Assembly (NCBI GenBank): GCA_021234155.1
Contig: JAJEKV010000207.1
Span: 680,001 to 744,000, forward strand
Reading direction: 5' to 3'
Length of the DNA stretch: 64,000 bases
From: Isoetes taiwanensis
Lineage: Eukaryota > Streptophyta > Lycopodiopsida > Isoetales > Isoetaceae
A program made the translations under genes and the position numbers. The notes under the pieces are model-generated. The model did no database searches. It saw only the letters and a list, made by a program, of their open reading frames with translations, and was not told where the DNA came from. Positions 58,071 through 64,000 of this stretch are shown piece by piece; within the stretch, counting starts at the first letter, position 1; every line of letters begins with the position of its first letter.

Positions 58071-58560
58071 TCCTACATCTAGGAGATAATGGATCTAAGA
58101 GCCCAATTGTGCTCTCAATCATTACGTTGACATATTCAATTAGTAAAAATCATCAGCAAAAATATTGCTATTATAGTTTTTCCTCGAAAACTTTTGGGAT
58201 GGAGGTTATTTAATCTTATATAGTAATAGGCTAATTGTCCTTTCTTGTGGGTCCCATAGGTTTGTTTGTTATTGGACAATTCAATTCAAATCAATTTTAT
58301 CTAAGAAAATAATAGATTATCAATTTCTTAGTTCTAAATACAATACTTGCCCTCAAATCCCATAATTCACCCTACAAGCCAGGCAGGTTGAATGAAATTG
58401 TAGATAAATTGTCTAGGATTTCAGAGCCACTAGCAATGTGGAGCAAGTATGATAGCCAACAATGACACGCAAAATGCCATAACCTATTCCATTCTTCAAA
58501 TAGATCCAAGCCAAGCTTTAAGCTCCATACCCACTTAGAGATTCTATAAAGAATACAGGC
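58070..58560. other. Spacer, no feature supported
   Basis: AT-rich sequence with remnants of retroelement origin likely but not identifiable. Confidence 0.3.
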
Positions 58561-59480
58561 TAGAGGAAGATCACCTCTACTACAAATGGAAATTGTACAT
58601 CCCCGATGTGGAAGGAAATTCTATATGAATCGCATCACATATTTATGGCAGGGCATCTAAGGTTCAGTGAACTTGTGCAGCAGTAAAGAGTTCGTTTTGG
58701 CCCAACATGGAGAAGTTCATTGCAAAGTATGTGGGAAAGTGTATATCATGCCAAAGAGTAAAGGCATAATAGATTAGAGTACCAGTACACTTGCAACCAT
58801 TAGAAGTGGCAGTGCACAAGTGGGATATTTGCTTAGAGAATGACAACATCTTGTTATGGTGGACTCAAGGGCCAAGTTAACTCATTTTATTCCATGCAAA
58901 TCGACCAATAATAGCTTTGGATACGAGAGTATTGTTTGCTAATAATATCTTTAGGTTACATAGAATGCCATGAAAAATAATTTCAGATAAGAGAAAGTCT
59001 ATTCCATACAGTGGGAATGAAGTTGCATATGAGCACAAACCTGCAAACAGATGGTCAAGTTGAAATGCTCAACAGGGTATGGCTTCGCACGTATGTTGGG
59101 GACAAGTAAGAGCAATGAGAGAATTACCTGTATTTAGTAGTGCTTTCTTATAATAACTCTAAGCACCCGACGATTGGTATTTCACCTTTCATATTGACAT
59201 ACAACTAGCAGTGTTTGATGCCAGCAACAACATGGTATGATCATGTGCCTAAGGCATAAGTAGCGCAGGATATGCTTTAAGATATGGAAGATTTCACCTA
59301 GATGACAAGACCATTCATGATATTCAAGAAGATTGAAAATCTATCTCATGCAATAGCATTTCTAAACTACTTGAGATGTCACAATATATTTTATGTTAGC
59401 TTGCTTACAATATTTTGTACCTAGCAGATTGTAGAATCATCATGTTCTTGAGCTCAAGGATAAGCAACCAGAGACGGCGC
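58560..59480 (+). pseudogene. Ty3/gypsy-type integrase relic
   Basis: + frames give a zinc-binding HHCC-type segment (GH near 58650, then WPNMEKFIAKYVGKCISCQR at 58706-58765). The integrase core follows with MVDSRAKLTHFIPCKSTNNS, then ISDKRKSIPYS, NLQTDGQVEMLNRVW and SYNNSKHPTIGISPFILTYN. At least four stops and frameshifts separate them. No LTRs, protease or reverse transcriptase were recognised nearby. Confidence 0.75.
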
Positions 59481-59519
59481 TAACTAACTTGCAAAGTGTC
59501 AGTAGCGCGAAGCATGACC

Positions 59520-61130
59520 TTCAAGAAGTCAACAAGTGGAGATATGCAAATGATGAAGAAGGGACCTCGAAAAAAGAAGAAGAAGACTTTAAGAAGCAGT
59601 TTCTTCTTCCAAGCTTTTTTCTTGTCAATGAGGTCAAGCTATTGCAAAGAGCTAAGAGCATCAATGGACTCAGGAAGGGCAAAGAAATTGGTGCATCCAC
59701 AGAGGTCAAAATGCAACATAGAGGTGAGAGCATCAATGGACTCGAGGAGGGATTTAAAGCTGGTGCATCCCCACAGGTCGAAGCTTCTCTAGAGAGGAGA
59801 GAGTGATGATTGACTTAGAGAGGGCTGCGAGGCTTGTGCATTCGATGAGTGGAAGCCTCTCGAGGCTAGTGCATTTGATAAGGTTCATCCTTGTTATAGA
59901 GATAAGTGGGCCAATGGATTCAGGAGGATTGACATATTGATACATCCATTAAGGTCAAGCATCTCCAAAGAGGTGTGGATGCCAATTGAATCGAAATGGC
60001 TGTGGAGGCTAGTGCATCTGATGAGATTGAGCGGGTTGTAGGGAGATACATACACTAATGGATCCTGGAAGTGAGGTCGATACATGCAGTGAGATCAAAC
60101 CACCATAATCAGACAAGTATGATGTGGACTCATGGAGGGTTGTGAACATGGTGCATTCATCAAGATCGAATCCTTATGGGAAAGTAAGTGGAGGAATGGA
60201 CTCAGAAAGGGTCATGAGACTCGTACATCCACTAAGGTTCATTTGATCCAGGGAGGCAAAGATACCAATGGAGCTAAGAAGGACTATGAGGCTAGTAAGG
60301 ATGGCCATATGTCACGTTTTCGGTCTCCAGGGAAGAAATTTCACAAAAAATGGGAGGTGAAGGCCTTCGACTAATATCGAAGGTCAATTTTAAATGTTTC
60401 AATCCGGAAAAGCAGCATACGAAATTTTTAGTTTGATTTTATGTTTCCCCTCTCTTCGTGAGTTGTTCCCCCTCTCTCGTATCAGATTCATGTATGGAGG
60501 GGAAGGCCTTGAAGATTGCATGTGGCCACCCCTAGTACATCTGCCAAGATTAAGGTGCTATAGGGAGGCAACTGCACCAATAGATGAGGGGACAACTGTG
60601 AGGCTATTGCATCAATTGCAGATGAGCCTCTTTAGGGAATCAATAGTGCAGATAGTCCAGGGAAGGTTGCAAGACTGACGCATCTGCTAAGCTCGAGCTT
60701 TGCAAGGAAGTGAGAGTGCCGATGCACTGGAGGACGGTTAGCAGCAAACTGATGCAACTGCTAAGTCGAGATACTTTAGGGAGACGAGTATGCATATGGA
60801 CTCTGGGATGACAACAAGGTTAGTGCATCTGTTGAGGTTGAGTCTCTTTAAGGAGTCTAATGCATCAATTGTTCCTAGAGATGTTCATGAGAATAATGCA
60901 TCTGATGAGGTTGAGATGCTTTAGGGATGCAAGGAACACGCTGGACTCAAGGAGAGCCATGAGGCTTATACGTCTACTAAGATCAAGCTGCTCAAGGAGG
61001 CATGTGAATCGATGGACTTGGGCGAGTTTGTGAGACTAGTGCAATCATTCAGACCGATCTACTTTGAAGAAACGAGTGTGCCGATGAACTCAAGGAGGGT
61101 CGTAAAGAATGGTGTTCTCACAAAAGTTAA
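59520..61130 (-). pseudogene. Leucine-rich-repeat array relic of an NBS-LRR-type resistance gene
   Basis: On the - strand, units of about 72 bp (24 codons) follow the pattern SIG-x-LxSLexLxLxxCTSLxxLPE. Examples are FIGTLVSSK (about 61090), LNDCTSLTNSPKSIDSHASL (61045-60985), SSIGAVASL with LNLGRCT (60580-60540), SIGIHTSLEMLDLNGCINM (59995-59940) and PESIGPLISITRMNLIKCTS (59930-59870). This is the plant TNL-type LRR consensus. Many stops and frame changes occur. About 20 units can be traced, with a non-LRR patch at about 60300-60500 that may be an insertion. No NB-ARC or TIR domain was found upstream (right). The + strand ORFs here are shadows. Confidence 0.7.
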
Positions 61131-61470
61131 TTCTTCAGGGGATTTAACTTAACATATGGACTTAGAAGTCTTGTAAGTTCATTAGAACCTTTTAGTCCTG
61201 ATAGTAATATTTTGTTGTACTCCTTGATTGCTTTAGTTGGTAGCTTTTTTTTGAATTTTTTCTTTGCAACGGTCCATTCTTTATAATGGTAATTTATTAA
61301 GAGTTTGTTTCCACATTTTGCCTCTAAAACTTTTCTTGCATTCACAAATGACAAACTTCCTTAGGTTCCTCGAATCTTGGCCATTAACACTGCAGCTGTT
61401 TCTTACCCATTTTTTGGCAAGTCTCTCGCCACGTAAACAAATGCTGGGCCAATTATTGGCAATGTGTTAA
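61131..61470 (-). other. Lys-rich ORF upstream of the LRR array, unassigned
   Basis: The frame 61354-61127 (EAKCGNKLLINYHYKEWTVA, then a Lys-rich stretch) is on the same strand as, and immediately before, the LRR array. It could be an old linker of that gene, but no NB-ARC motif is visible. Confidence 0.25.
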
Positions 61471-63540
61471 ACGTGTGCATATAGATGCAGGTGGGTGCTT
61501 CATCGATTTTCTTAGACGACTAGGCTTGCATCTACAAGACCATGGTCTAAATACCTTTAAAGATATGTTTTTGGATTGAGGGATTAAATTTATTCATCTC
61601 ATGGCGTTCATACTATATGGGCCGTCGTTGGCTTCGAAACTTACAAAGGTAGTGGTATTGAGTTGATTATTTATCTGTATCATCTCGAGTTTGCCCCAGT
61701 TATTAATACGTTCCTTGGGTTTCTTTGCATGCTTCAAATTTCCTTTGTAGCTATGTCAATTTTAGTTTTCACCATCATTGTGCATCATGTAATTTCCAAG
61801 CTTCCAGGTTGTTTGCTGATTGCCATTCTCTAGACAATACATTTGGCACTTGATGTTCACCTTAAATTGCTTCATCTTGGGCTTTTTATAGTTCAAGTGT
61901 ACAGTTCTTTTGGTCTCGGACAATATGTTTAATGCACATTTGGTTCCTTTTCAAGCCTATTTGATCTCATTTCAATGCATTCTTCTTGTTTGAGATGTGT
62001 GTGCACATTAGATCCATTTTTTGCATTGTCTTCTTTTATAGCTCATTTGTTTTTATATACTTGACCCACTTCTGTGCTTTTTCTTATGTTGTTTTTTGGA
62101 CATTGTCGATCATCATACATCATTCATCTTCATCTCCACTGATGTGAACTTCAGCTTCTATTAATTATTTTTGTGATCTCTAATCTCGGTTGTTTCTTTT
62201 TTGCTCTTATGTTTTTGGATATTCCTTTAAGGGGTTCTTGACTTAGACTTGTCTTCGTGCCCTTGTGCAATTAGTCTAGTCAGTTGTGCATGTTCCATCT
62301 TGGTCTATTCCTTTCTTTCCCCGTGGATTTGTTACGCCAATTGTTCCACTGACTTTATACTTATATTTGCTCCATAAATTCTATAAGGTCTTTCGGCCCC
62401 TTTATGCGTCAGCCCAGGTCATTCATTTAGTCTTTTGCTTTACATTAACTTTAAATTCACATATCCCTTGGAGTTTTTTGCCAATTTGCTTCATGTTAAT
62501 CCTCTAGTTGTTTTGAGTTCTTCTTGGCATCTTTTGCTTCCCTATATTTAGTCACTTTGAGGCAATTGTTCTAGGTTGTTGCATTATTCTCCCTTGTCGT
62601 CTTTTTCTGGTTTGTGCTCTGGCATCATTTGCTCAATCTGTTGTCCCAAGTGTATTATCTCTATTCATTTCATCAATATTTAGCATTCTCGCATGTACTC
62701 TTTGCCCCTTTCTACTCCACCTTCTATATTTCTATGGTTTTCACATTGGCCCACTTCTAGTTTTTTCTCAAGATGGCTCGATTTCACCTTGGTGCTTCAG
62801 TCATTTCATATATTTTCCACATTCAAGGATGGAGTTTGGGGGGTTGATCATGGCTGATACGTGTTCATTGTTTTTGGTGCATTCTCGGGATGTTTGGTTT
62901 ATTTCATGTATGGTTTCTTAGTTTATAGTCTCTAAGTTTTTAATAGTTCCATTTGCTCGTTGGTTTATTTTCTACTTCTTGTTTGCTTTCCATTAGGGCT
63001 AGTATTTCTTTAAATATTTCTTTGCTTTGTTTAGGTTTCATTGGCTCCTTCCTCCATTAACTAGTGGTTTTATTGTCCCAGATGCTCCTTTTGTACAATA
63101 GTCTCTTCAACTCCCTTTTCTATCTATCGAGCTCTTCATGCCGTATTGGATCGGTTTTTTCTTATATGCTCTAATTCCTTCCATTTATTCCTTTATCCGT
63201 TTAGTTCACTTTTTCCTTTGTTTTGTTGTTCCATTATTCCCACCTTCCACCTTTTTTGAGTTCCATCCAATCCAAGTAGTTTCCTCATTTCCATGGTTCC
63301 GTTTATTGCGTCCAATTTACTTTGTCAGTCCTGCTTCACAGTTTCTTTATTTGCCTCCTTTGCCTGATCTGTTCTAATTATCTTGTTTGCCTATTTCTTC
63401 TATTCTTTACGTCGGTTGGTTCTGACCATTTTAATAGGTTGATTCATTTATATTTGACCATGCACATGGCTTTATTTGAGGCATATATGAATTGTTCTTG
63501 GGTCTAGTTGGTCTACCTATATGCTTGACTAATATTCGTT
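61470..63540. other. T-rich noncoding stretch
   Basis: About 2 kb with strong T over A skew on +, and many short frames rich in Phe, Leu and Ser. No splice-bounded exon, repeat unit or known domain was found on either strand. It may be very old retroelement sequence. Confidence 0.4.
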
Positions 63541-64000
63541 ATTTTTTTTTCTTTTTTCTTTTTTTAAAGATCAAGTTAATTAATATTAATATAGAGTAAG
63601 TACAAGAAGAGCGATACTGGGGTACTCCTGCCCAAGCAACCACGCTTGAGCGAGAGCACGAACTGCACTTATACCTACCTACGACTCACGAAACAAACCT
63701 GCCATTGCTATCTACAATGAGGAGGGTCCTTTCCCAGACAGCTGCCTTGAACTGCTCTTTCCGAGGGGATGCCAGGTAGGAAAGATATAATTTGTACCTC
63801 AGCTGCGGGATCAAAACACCAGGTTGCACCTCCTCATTTCTGAACACCTTCATGCACTGCCACTTCGAAATGAGCCACAGTAACCAAGCCTTACACAAAT
63901 GGAAGGCCAGACTATGAATCTGGGACCACCCATGAGGATACACCCCCAAAAGAACCTCTTAACTATGGAGAGAGATGTGAAAGAGGCGCTTCCCGGCGAG
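63541..64000 (-). mobile_element. LINE 3' end with A-rich tail, running off the right edge
   Basis: Leftward, the frame at 63949-63686 reads AWLLWLISKWQCMKVFRNEE and PRKEQFKAAVWERTLLIVDS, then a stop. The W-x-x-W-x8-V-F-R pattern is the C-terminal end of plant L1-type ORF2. Then comes CTTGTACTTACTCTATATTA followed by ATATTAATTAACTTG and an A-rich tail (- strand: AAAAAAAG, AAAAAAG, AAAAAAAAA at 63567-63541). A TACTCTATATTAATAT-type end plus A tail is typical of plant L1 elements. Confidence 0.65.

Noticed and set aside
59489-59806. + strand Lys/Glu-rich ORFs
   Set aside because: They are the complement of the - strand LRR array.

Overview
The window is nuclear DNA of a land plant. It shows spliced genes with GT-AG introns, a plastid outer-envelope protein gene, a HEAT-repeat gene with plant-type exon order, plant bulb-type lectins, a plant-type disease-resistance LRR relic, a mitochondrial rRNA insert, and dense, old transposon debris. 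Penelope-like retroelements, a transposase-like relic of a kind I associate with invertebrates, and a GNA-type lectin joined to an unfamiliar secreted domain make me favour a fern or another non-flowering vascular plant. That placement is inference, not proof.

Only three genes look essentially complete. (1) An OEP80-type Omp85 barrel gene on + (8983-12747) has 16 exons that I joined by hand; they sum to exactly 720 codons including the stop. (2) A HEATR6-type HEAT/ARM-repeat gene on - (56486-44141) has 27 exons and about 1,158 residues, with one surplus base in exon 18. Its intron 6 carries a ~200 bp nuclear copy of mitochondrial rrn18. (3) An intronless secreted lectin on + (40350-41216) has 288 residues.

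Layout. 1-3429: the left end of an unknown gene running off the window, a broken Ulp1-like gene, and the CACTA-type terminus of an En/Spm transposon. 3.4-8.9 kb: LINE and other retroelement debris, microsatellites and a MITE. 8.9-13.5 kb: OEP80. 13.5-18.4 kb: a 178 bp tandem repeat, a degenerate transposase-like gene, and a second CACTA terminus. 18.5-21.2 kb: Penelope-like element copy 1, ended by an inserted Helitron-like 3' hairpin terminus. 21.6-25.1 kb: a roughly 1.6 kb polypurine minisatellite split by a 5'-truncated LINE. 25-28.4 kb: scattered exon-like pieces, ending at another Helitron-like terminus. 29.5-35.2 kb: a decayed gene joining an unknown domain, a coiled coil with a RING-like motif, and an FCP1/NIF phosphatase domain. 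35.35-37.83 kb: Penelope-like copy 2, inverted relative to copy 1 and 5'-truncated exactly against a lectin pseudogene (37.83-38.3 kb). 39.5-43.9 kb: Helitron-like termini, the intact lectin, and PPR and LRR relics. 44.1-56.5 kb: HEATR6. 56.6-64 kb: LINE, Ty3/gypsy and LRR-array relics, a T-rich stretch, and a LINE 3' end.

The housekeeping genes do not form a pathway with each other. The rest records successive insertions: a Helitron into a Penelope-like element, a LINE into a purine satellite, a Penelope-like element against a lectin, and mitochondrial DNA in an intron.
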